Shown: piece after piece, positions 23,526 through 29,321 of the stretch | Layout: each line of letters begins with the position of its first letter | Position numbering within the stretch: position 1 is the first letter of the stretch | NCBI GenBank assembly: GCA_002333425.1 | Contig: DDBL01000231.1 | Span: forward strand, 1-29,321 | Direction of reading: 5' to 3' | DNA: 29,321 bases | Source: Leptospiraceae bacterium UBA2033 | GTDB lineage: Bacteria; Spirochaetota; Leptospiria; Leptospirales; Leptospiraceae | Notes under the pieces: model-generated | The model's database searches: none | What the model was told of the DNA's origin: nothing | The model's input: only the letters and a program-made list of their open reading frames with translations | Made by a program: the position numbers and the translations under genes

Positions 23526-24734
23526 ATGAAACAAAAACTAGTTTCCTTGGTAGTTTTGCTCATAGGGGATTTTAAAAAGAATTCTTTAGAGCATAGACTT
23601 TTTAATTCGATTACTCTTGTAAATGGTATTCTTAATATATTAGGCTCCTTTGGAACTTTTTATCTACCAAATTTTATTTTTCTTTTCCTTTTAAATTTTG
23701 GAACGGGAATTATATTTTTAATTCTATATTACCTATCGCGAGTCAAAAATATTTATTATATTCTTTACTGGCCATTGAATGTAACGATTGTGATTTTTTT
23801 ATCTGTGAACTGGTTTACAAATGGTGGGTCGCATGGAGGTTCTCATTATTATTTGATTCCAGCACTTGTGATTGCAACGATACTAATGCGGAATAATAAT
23901 ATTATCTTTGTATATGGATTTTATGCAGTTCTAACTATTATTCTTTTTACGGTAGAATATCATTATCCTCAATATGTTACCATGTTTGAAACTAATCAAG
24001 ATAGGTATTTGGATGCGTCATTTAATTATGCATTTGTTCAAATTTTCACTGGGATTTTAATTTTTATTCTGTCCAGAAATTTAGATCTGGAAAGAAAAAA
24101 GTCGGAGAAGTTACTATTGAATATCCTCCCAGAAAAAATTGCAATTGAGCTTAAAAAAAATGATGTTGTAGTTCCTGTAAAGTATCCAAGTGTATCTGTT
24201 TTATTTACTGATATGGCAGGATTTACTACGATTGCCGAAAAAATGAAGCCGGAAGAATTGCTAACCGAATTGGATGATATTTTTTCAGTGTTTGATTCGA
24301 TTGTTAAAAAGCATGGAGTTGAGAAAGTAAAAACGATTGGAGACGCCTACATGGCTGCGGGTGGAATTCCTGTTGCAAATAAAACAAATGCGGTTGATAC
24401 AGTGTTATGCGCGATTGAATTTCAAAAGTACATGCAGTTTTTGAAAGTGAAACGACAGCTAGAAGGCAAATCTTTTTTCGAGCTTCGGATGGGAATTCAT
24501 ACTGGCGGTGTAGTCGCAGGTGTCATCGGTCGTGAAAAAATTGCTTATGATATTTGGGGAGATACTGTTAATACTGCAAGTCGGATGGAGTCTTCGGGGG
24601 TAGTAGGCGAAATTAATATTTCCGCTTCCACATACGAACTCGTGAAAGATATTTTTGTTTGTGAGTATCGTGGGAAAATTTCCGCAAAAAATAAAGGGGA
24701 AATAGATATGTACTTAGTAAAAGGACAAAAATAG
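23526..24734 (+). CDS. Membrane-anchored class III adenylate cyclase
   Basis: A 402-residue protein that would make cyclic AMP from ATP. The N-terminal 180 residues hold about six hydrophobic segments (for example FLFLLNFGTGIIFLILYYL and ATILMRNNNIIFVYGFYAVL), an integral membrane sensor-like region. A linker (LERKKSEKLLLNILPEKIA) precedes the CYC domain. The catalytic set is complete: metal-binding Asp229 (FTDMAGFT) and Asp273 (TIGDAYMA), adenine-selecting Lys269 and Asp342 (DIWG), and transition-state Asn349 and Arg353 (NTASR). Lys/Asp at the selector positions favours ATP over GTP. The domain would work as a homodimer. The ribosome binding site is weak. The hydrolase gene follows after six bases. 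The signal sensed is unknown. Confidence 0.93.
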   Translation: MKQKLVSLVVLLIGDFKKNSLEHRLFNSITLVNGILNILGSFGTFYLPNFIFLFLLNFGTGIIFLILYYLSRVKNIYYILYWPLNVTIVIFLSVNWFTNGGSHGGSHYYLIPALVIATILMRNNNIIFVYGFYAVLTIILFTVEYHYPQYVTMFETNQDRYLDASFNYAFVQIFTGILIFILSRNLDLERKKSEKLLLNILPEKIAIELKKNDVVVPVKYPSVSVLFTDMAGFTTIAEKMKPEELLTELDDIFSVFDSIVKKHGVEKVKTIGDAYMAAGGIPVANKTNAVDTVLCAIEFQKYMQFLKVKRQLEGKSFFELRMGIHTGGVVAGVIGREKIAYDIWGDTVNTASRMESSGVVGEINISASTYELVKDIFVCEYRGKISAKNKGEIDMYLVKGQK

Positions 24735-24740
24735 ATTTCT

Positions 24741-25607
24741 ATGAAAATTGATCATCTTTTATACGAATTACTTTATACTTATTTCTCTTATACGCGTTAT
24801 GAGGTATTAAAAAAAGAGTTGGGGTTAAATGAGTCTTATGCGGACATAGGCGGGCAGAAGGTTTGTTACTTTGAATCGCCAAATGAAGGTCAGCCTCTTG
24901 TTCTAATCCATGGACTTCTAGATTCTGCTTTTGGATTTCGTAAAATTATTCCTTACCTGGATAAAAAATTTAAACTTTATATCATCGATATTCCTGGATT
25001 TGGAAAAAGTAAACTTCCGCCTATTCAATATCTTTACCAAGTAGATATTTTTTCGGATATGATTTATAAAGTATTTCAAAAACTTTCACTGGATAATATC
25101 GTGTTATGCGGTCACTCGATGGGTGGACTCATCGCACAGCACATAGCAATTCAGGATAGTAAGAATAAACGAATTCAAAAATTAGTTTTACTTTCTTCCG
25201 GTGGAATTCCACATCCAGAGCGTGATAAAATGCGTGCTGTATTATTTCCTGCCGATCATGAAGAAGTCGGGCGGCTTTTGCAACATCTCTATTATAAAGA
25301 AACTCCCATGCCTTCTAAGTTGATTCGTAAAACTCTTGTTCATAATTGGAATAGTCGCGAATACAAGTTCTTAGCCGAAAACACCATCGAACGCGAAACA
25401 GAAATTTTTTTTGGAAAAGAAGCTCGTAAAATTAAAATTCCTACTTGGATAATCTCCGGCAAACAAGACTTAATCACTACACCTGAAGCAATGAAAACTT
25501 TAAAGTCCTATATTCGTGGTAGCAAACTCATACTACTCGAACACACAAGACATGCGATTCATCTGGAAAAGCCCAAAGATGTAGCGGATATTATTAATAA
25601 ACTGTAA
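24741..25607 (+). CDS. Alpha/beta hydrolase
   Basis: A 288-residue soluble hydrolase of the alpha/beta fold. The oxyanion-hole strand VLIHGLLDS, the nucleophile elbow GHSMGG with Ser126, the acid in SGKQDLIT (Asp243) and the catalytic His in RHAIHLEKP (His271) complete the triad. The motifs fit esterases, lipases or C-C hydrolases, and the substrate is open. There is no signal peptide. The gene follows the cyclase by six bases without its own Shine-Dalgarno, so it is likely co-transcribed and perhaps translationally coupled. Its last 14 bases overlap the end of the convergent lipoprotein gene. Confidence 0.9.
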   Translation: MKIDHLLYELLYTYFSYTRYEVLKKELGLNESYADIGGQKVCYFESPNEGQPLVLIHGLLDSAFGFRKIIPYLDKKFKLYIIDIPGFGKSKLPPIQYLYQVDIFSDMIYKVFQKLSLDNIVLCGHSMGGLIAQHIAIQDSKNKRIQKLVLLSSGGIPHPERDKMRAVLFPADHEEVGRLLQHLYYKETPMPSKLIRKTLVHNWNSREYKFLAENTIERETEIFFGKEARKIKIPTWIISGKQDLITTPEAMKTLKSYIRGSKLILLEHTRHAIHLEKPKDVADIINKL

Positions 25608-26625
25608 ACTTAATTCCTCTAAGTCCCATATCGACTACCGTTTCTCCTTCTGCCGGCTCCCAAATGCCATTTCCATTTAAATCTTTCCACTCAAAACTTT
25701 TATTGGTAGAAAGGGACGCGACGATATTAATATCTTTTGTTTCGGTTCCTGTGATAGTGATGGGTGAGTCGAAGGAGTTGGTTACAACACACGAACCTGA
25801 GGGAATGGGTGAAGTTGCAAAGATAGGATTTACAACTGTGGTTCCTGGAGATTGTCCAGTTGAACTTGTAGGGTTGATAGGAAAACCGCTTACTGTGATT
25901 GCAGAAGGGTTAAAATACCAGTAACCTTGTGCTTTAAATCCATTCACTGCAACCGTTTCATCATTATTGGTATATTGAGTTATATACGTATTAACCCCAA
26001 CGAAAGAAGAAAGTCTTCCTGTAAAATCAAGTGAACCAACTGCTGTATTATTTATTCTAAGTGACACATCATACTCTTGGTAAGCCAGAGATATTCGCAG
26101 ATATTGGTATGTTGCAGGAGTTATGTTTTTAATTGGGACGGATAATGCTATATCGTATTCTTTTGTTTTGTTTAGGTCTGCAAAATTAAATGCATTTCGC
26201 TTTACATCTGTTGCTGGATAACTAGTATCAGTCACTGTTGCTGGTTGGAATAGAATATTTCCTCCACCCAAGGGAGTTAACGCATTTTGACTCATTTCGT
26301 AATAGTGTGCGGCGATTAATTTGAAATTTGGATTTTGTCCTGCGTTGCCTGTGGGGATACTTGCGATTTTCCCCGTATTGCCTAAACGTTCTTGTTCCGA
26401 ATTAAAGCGAAAACAAATGTTTAAACAAGGTGGAGAAGAACAAGTAGTTCCTGAGCCAGCCGTACATGTAGCTGAAGGACTGGAATTGGTTCGTGAGGTT
26501 GGACTTGTTGCGGATAATACAAGTAAACTTTGAATTCCTTGTTCGTTGTTGTCTTTGTTCTCGGATCCAGGGAGAATGTTGCAGTGATAAAACAAAATCG
26601 TAAACAGTAAAAATATAGTCTTCAT
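25594..26625 (-). CDS. Putative lipoprotein of unknown function
   Basis: A 343-residue protein when started at the ATG at 26625, which gives a proper signal peptide (MKTIFLLFTILFYHC). The longer open frame to 26838 adds 71 residues that do not look like a leader and run into the ankyrin gene on the other strand. The likely lipidated Cys is preceded by His, unusual but seen also in the GH31 protein here. A Ser/Thr- and Cys-rich linker (CTAGSGTTCSSPPC) is followed by a beta-rich domain. Near the end, WKDLNGNGIWEPAEGE resembles an EF-hand-like calcium loop (D-x-N-x-N-G). I do not recognise the family. It is probably a surface or periplasmic lipoprotein, and it overlaps the alpha/beta hydrolase tail to tail. 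Confidence 0.75.
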   Translation of the reverse strand: MKTIFLLFTILFYHCNILPGSENKDNNEQGIQSLLVLSATSPTSRTNSSPSATCTAGSGTTCSSPPCLNICFRFNSEQERLGNTGKIASIPTGNAGQNPNFKLIAAHYYEMSQNALTPLGGGNILFQPATVTDTSYPATDVKRNAFNFADLNKTKEYDIALSVPIKNITPATYQYLRISLAYQEYDVSLRINNTAVGSLDFTGRLSSFVGVNTYITQYTNNDETVAVNGFKAQGYWYFNPSAITVSGFPINPTSSTGQSPGTTVVNPIFATSPIPSGSCVVTNSFDSPITITGTETKDINIVASLSTNKSFEWKDLNGNGIWEPAEGETVVDMGLRGIKFTVY

Positions 26626-26730
26626 AAAAGAGAAAATCTCATTCGATATTAAAAGTGTCAACCTTGATTGTTGTATTTTATTCGCATTGCAAAATCTCCG
26701 AACTTTATTTTGAATACTTCGTACATTCCC

Positions 26731-26758
26731 TTGACTTAATTCGTAAAAGGTGTAAGAT
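26731..26758 (+). promoter_or_regulatory. Candidate promoter for the first ankyrin gene
   Basis: TTGACT (26731-26736), a 16-base spacer and TAAGAT (26753-26758) lie directly before a strong AGGAGGAGGG ribosome binding site and the ATG at 26778. The leader would be only about a dozen bases. This is a pattern match only. Confidence 0.35.
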
Positions 26759-26777
26759 TTAGGAGGAGGGTAGCAAA

Positions 26778-27401
26778 ATGGATGCCATTGTAGCAAATCA
26801 AGATATATGCAGTAACGTATCGGACAGCGTAGAGACATTGGACGTAAATTTCAAGAATTCAGAGGGAAATTCTCCTCTTCACATTGCTACCGTTCAAGGA
26901 AACTCCCAAAAGGTTCAATCGTTACTAACAGAGGGCGCAGAAGTGAATGCTGTAAATAATTTGTGGCTTACTCCACTTCATTATGCAGTGAATTGTGGTT
27001 GGAATGAAATTGTCCAAATCTTACTCGATCATGGAGCAAAAGTGAACGCACTGAATAACTTTGATTTTACTCCTCTCCATTATGCCGCTAACCAAGGCAA
27101 AATCAAAATAGCAAAACTTTTGATAGAAAAACGTGCTCCCTTAAACATACAAAATATGTTTGGACAAACTCCACTTCATTGTGCTTCAAATCATAAACAT
27201 TCTAAGTTCAATTGTGAGGATTGCGGTAGTCAATATAAATATTGTTCTGTGAGTCATGGACGAATTGAAGTAGTGAAATTATTAATTGAACAAGGAGCAA
27301 AACTTTACTTAGAAGATGAAGATGGATATACTGCATTGGACTTAGCAAGAAACAAAGGATTTGAAGAAGTAGTCTCTCTACTTGAGGCTAATAAAAAATA
27401 G
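26778..27401 (+). CDS. Ankyrin-repeat protein with a Cys-rich insertion (paralogue 1)
   Basis: A 207-residue soluble protein made of five ankyrin repeats, a scaffold for protein-protein contact. Repeat starts read NSPLHIATVQGN, LTPLHYAVNCGW, FTPLHYAANQGK, QTPLHCASNH and YTALDLARNKGF. The fourth repeat is split after its first helix by 21 extra residues holding Cys-x2-Cys-x6-Cys and two His (HKHSKFN and CEDCGSQYKYC). Its paralogue at 28618 has CAANHGRTEV at the same place with no insertion. The insertion could bind a metal. There is no signal peptide, so it is cytoplasmic. A very strong AGGAGG precedes the ATG. Targets are unknown. Confidence 0.92.
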   Translation: MDAIVANQDICSNVSDSVETLDVNFKNSEGNSPLHIATVQGNSQKVQSLLTEGAEVNAVNNLWLTPLHYAVNCGWNEIVQILLDHGAKVNALNNFDFTPLHYAANQGKIKIAKLLIEKRAPLNIQNMFGQTPLHCASNHKHSKFNCEDCGSQYKYCSVSHGRIEVVKLLIEQGAKLYLEDEDGYTALDLARNKGFEEVVSLLEANKK

Positions 27402-27407
27402 CCTCAA
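27382..27407. terminator. Hairpin terminator between convergent ankyrin and RlmK genes
   Basis: TTGAGGCTA (27382-27390) and TAGCCTCAA (27399-27407) form a perfect 9-bp stem with an 8-base A-rich loop; TTATAGTTTTA follows on the plus strand. The right arm contains the stop codon of the ankyrin gene, and the RlmK gene ends at 27417. It is well placed to end ankyrin transcription. The T-run is interrupted, so the strength is uncertain. Confidence 0.6.
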
Positions 27408-27416
27408 ATTATAGTT

Positions 27417-28343
27417 TTAGTGTTTGATTATATAACATTTATGAATTTTATCGTTCTTAAAGTCTTCGGGAATTGTTTCTTTGGTTATATCTTGTATATT
27501 GTTTGTGTCCAGTGCGTCTGCGTTTAATTTGAATTTTTGAAAGTTATTTGAGAAAAGTATAATTCCATCTTGATTCAAATGATCCAGACAGTGATTGATT
27601 AAAAATGGATGATCTTTTTGAATATCAAAAGGAACTGGCATTTTTTTGGAACGAGAAAATGTTGGCGGATCAATTACTATCAAATCAAATCTCCAATTAT
27701 TCTTCATGTTCTCCAAAAAGAACTGAACATTTTCTCGAATTGCGATATGATTGAATTTTTCGAGAGCGTTTAATTCAAAGTTGTCGCGTGACCAATCACA
27801 ATAAGTATTTGACATGTCTACTGATGTCGTATAACGCACGCCTGCTTTTGCGGCAACTACACTGAAAGAAGAAGTATACGAAAACAAATTTAACATTCGC
27901 TCTTTGTTTTTTGCTAAATCGTTTTTTACAAGAGTTCTAGTTTTTCTGTGGTCTAAAAAAATTCCAGTATCTAGGTAATCTTTGAGGTTAACATAGAATT
28001 TTGCGTCATTTTCTTTGATGATAAATCTTTCCCTAGACGAAGCTACTTTTTCGTATTGAGTTCCTTCTTTTTGTCTACGTCTAGACTTGATATATTGGTC
28101 TTTTATTGGTATAGAAAGAACTTTTTCTAAAGCTATTCCAATCTGTGTTACAAGTAAATCTTCATTATCCGAAGAATCATTATCATAGATTTGGATATGT
28201 GCTTTCTTTAAATAAATATCAATTGCTACTGGAAAGGTTGTTAACTCTCTATCGTACAATCGGTATGCATCAATTTTATTTTTTAAAATCCAAGGGTCTA
28301 GTCGGCTTAGGTTTTGAATTAATATTTCTGTCAGGTCTTCCAT
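27417..28343 (-). CDS. rlmK: Free-standing RlmK-type 23S rRNA methyltransferase
   Basis: A SAM-dependent RNA methyltransferase of 308 residues. It follows the C-terminal (RlmK) half of E. coli RlmKL, which makes m7G2069 in 23S rRNA, through DYLDTGIFLDHRKTRTL, MLNLFSYTSSFSVVAAKAG (SAM loop), TTSVDMSNTYCDWSRDNF, DLIVIDPPTFSRSKKM and the closing NNFQKFKL...KIHKCYIIKH. The N-terminal part (about residues 1-110) is a short RNA-binding-like region with RRRQKEG. The RlmL half (m2G2445) with its THUMP domain is absent. E. coli RlmKL is about 700 residues, so this is RlmK alone. It may instead modify a related site. It sits alone between two ankyrin paralogues; the ribosome binding site is weak. Confidence 0.88.
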   Translation of the reverse strand: MEDLTEILIQNLSRLDPWILKNKIDAYRLYDRELTTFPVAIDIYLKKAHIQIYDNDSSDNEDLLVTQIGIALEKVLSIPIKDQYIKSRRRQKEGTQYEKVASSRERFIIKENDAKFYVNLKDYLDTGIFLDHRKTRTLVKNDLAKNKERMLNLFSYTSSFSVVAAKAGVRYTTSVDMSNTYCDWSRDNFELNALEKFNHIAIRENVQFFLENMKNNWRFDLIVIDPPTFSRSKKMPVPFDIQKDHPFLINHCLDHLNQDGIILFSNNFQKFKLNADALDTNNIQDITKETIPEDFKNDKIHKCYIIKH

Positions 28344-28493
28344 AATTCATCTACCATCCTTCAAACTAGTAAGAGAATAACAACGAGTAATTATCTGCAC
28401 ATCCATTGAACATGAATTTTATTACATCGTCTATTAAATTAAATTTCTGATATATATCATAATTTTTCTTTTTTGCAAAAAATTAAATTTGTT

Positions 28494-28523
28494 TTGACAT
28501 TTCTAATTTTGTTGTTCCAAGAT
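28494..28523 (+). promoter_or_regulatory. Candidate promoter for the second ankyrin gene
   Basis: A consensus -35, TTGACA (28494-28499), is followed by a weak -10, CAAGAT (28518-28523), with 18-base spacing, about 95 bases before the ATG at 28618. The surrounding 274-base gap (28344-28617) is otherwise AT-rich with no gene seen. Confidence 0.35.
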
Positions 28524-28617
28524 GAACTTAGGAATTGGGGAAAAGTAAAAGTTTTTCTGATTTAAAATACATAGAAATTAAAACAAGAGACATAGTAGAA
28601 ATTGAGAGGAAGGTAAT

Positions 28618-29181
28618 ATGAATAGGACATTATTAAACAACGAATCATTAGCTGAAAAAGCAGAAAAACACGAAGTAACAAACCCACATTCTAAAAATGC
28701 AGATGGTCAGACTTTACTTCATATAGCGGCAAACCAAGGTAATTTGCAATTAGCCAAGTCTTTGATTGAGCAACATGCTGACGTAAATGCGGTTACACAC
28801 TTTTGGTATACTCCGCTTCATTATGCTGCAAATCATAGTGATGTTGAGATTGCCGACTTGTTAATTAAGAATGGAGCAAAAGTAAATGCACTCAGTAATT
28901 TTGATTACACTCCGCTTCATTATGCAGCGCATAAAGGCAAATTGGAATTAGTGAAACTTTTGATTGAAAATGGTGCTGTTCTCAATATTCGAAATAATTT
29001 TGGGCACACTCCCCTTCATTGTGCGGCTAATCATGGTAGGACTGAAGTAGCTAAGGAATTAGTGAAACGTGGTGCCAAATTGCAGATCGAAGATGAAGAC
29101 GGATACACTGCATTAGACCTAGCAAAAAAATCTGGTTATTTGGAAATAGTGAACTTAATCCAATCCCATTTAACTGATTAG
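28618..29181 (+). CDS. Ankyrin-repeat protein (paralogue 2)
   Basis: A 187-residue soluble protein with five ankyrin repeats: QTLLHIAANQGN, YTPLHYAANHSD, YTPLHYAAHKGK, HTPLHCAANHGR and YTALDLAKKSGY. It is clearly a duplicate of the protein at 26778. The two share KVNALxNFDxTPLHYAA and EDEDGYTALDLA, and this copy keeps the plain fourth repeat. It has no export signal. AGGAAGG lies a few bases before the ATG. It would act as a binding scaffold; the partner is unknown. It ends two bases before the stop of a convergent partial gene. Confidence 0.92.
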   Translation: MNRTLLNNESLAEKAEKHEVTNPHSKNADGQTLLHIAANQGNLQLAKSLIEQHADVNAVTHFWYTPLHYAANHSDVEIADLLIKNGAKVNALSNFDYTPLHYAAHKGKLELVKLLIENGAVLNIRNNFGHTPLHCAANHGRTEVAKELVKRGAKLQIEDEDGYTALDLAKKSGYLEIVNLIQSHLTD

Positions 29182-29183
29182 AA

Positions 29184-29321
29184 TTACTGATTAAAAAGCG
29201 GTTTAAGAATTTGGTTACGAATTTCTTCCGCTTTTTTTGTAGAGCCAAACATATTTCCTTCATGGTCAACTAAGTAGAATGTGTCGTTGGCTCTTTGTGT
29301 AATTTTATCTGTTTCAATCGT
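29184..29321 (-). CDS. C-terminal fragment of a hypothetical protein (cut by window edge)
   Basis: On the minus strand the frame is open from the window edge for 45 codons to a TAA at 29186-29184. It reads as ordinary protein sequence: TDKITQRANDTFYLVDHEGN, then FGSTKKAEEIRNQILKPLF. The family is not recognised. It converges on the ankyrin gene with two bases between the stops. A long-loop inverted repeat inside it (AAAAAGCGG at 29193-29201, CCGCTTTTT at 29228-29236, then T's) could terminate ankyrin transcription. Confidence 0.6.
   Translation of the reverse strand, partial: TIETDKITQRANDTFYLVDHEGNMFGSTKKAEEIRNQILKPLFNQ

Noticed and set aside
25594..26838. Full 414-residue reading of the lipoprotein gene
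   Set aside because: The first 71 residues are not leader-like and overlap the ankyrin gene's ribosome binding site and start; the ATG at 26625 begins a proper signal peptide.

Overview
This is an AT-rich bacterial window that most resembles a Leptospiraceae-type spirochaete. That assignment is an inference. It rests on several exported proteins with relaxed spirochaete-style lipoboxes (FYSC, FTSC, YHC, LHC), a TIG/IPT lipoprotein, a DUF1566 protein beside a giant alpha-2-macroglobulin, and overall base composition. No rRNA, tRNA, CRISPR array, prophage or intact insertion sequence was seen. Genes are densely packed, with many 1-4 base stop/start overlaps, so most of the window is chromosomal core and accessory sequence in short operons.

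Layout. Positions 1-95 hold the start of a minus-strand gene cut by the window edge. Next come a GT4-type glycosyltransferase (155-1312, +) and a convergent pair made of an ICMT-like membrane methyltransferase and an IPT/TIG lipoprotein (1313-2718, -). A two-gene plus-strand unit follows: a DUF1566 secreted protein and an 1873-residue thioester alpha-2-macroglobulin (2795-9001). A scarred intergenic region (9002-9386) carries a half copy of a palindromic repeat and the last 38 codons of a tyrosine/dual-specificity phosphatase. A GNAT enzyme resembling aminoglycoside AAC(3)-I is at 9387-9830 (-). An SGNH hydrolase, NAD-dependent DNA ligase and divergent NAD kinase form a plus-strand run (9963-14252). 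A beta-lactamase-fold lipoprotein (14564-16375, +) sits between two full copies of the palindromic repeat and converges on a sulfoquinovosidase-like GH31 hydrolase preceded by a double-rhodanese protein (16641-19823, -).

The right half has a PilZ protein with a small partner (20145-20734, +) and a five-gene minus-strand operon reading DoxX, MsrB, DinB-like, ECF sigma factor, NrsF/DUF1109-type anti-sigma factor (23391 down to 20738). It then has an adenylate cyclase with an alpha/beta hydrolase (23526-25607, +), a further lipoprotein (25594-26625, -), and two paralogous ankyrin-repeat proteins flanking a free-standing RlmK-type 23S rRNA methyltransferase (26778-29181). A partial minus-strand gene closes the window.

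The most noteworthy points are: the repeat family of about 170 bp with internal hairpins, one copy of which supplies the stop codon of the GH31 gene; a compact sigma/anti-sigma operon carrying redox-repair and membrane genes; a rhodanese lacking the catalytic cysteine in both domains; a YihQ-like GH31 enzyme in which the sulfonate-binding Arg is Gln; a NAD kinase with an altered GGDGT motif; and a Cys-rich insertion in one ankyrin paralogue. I see no clear defence island or wholly new system.
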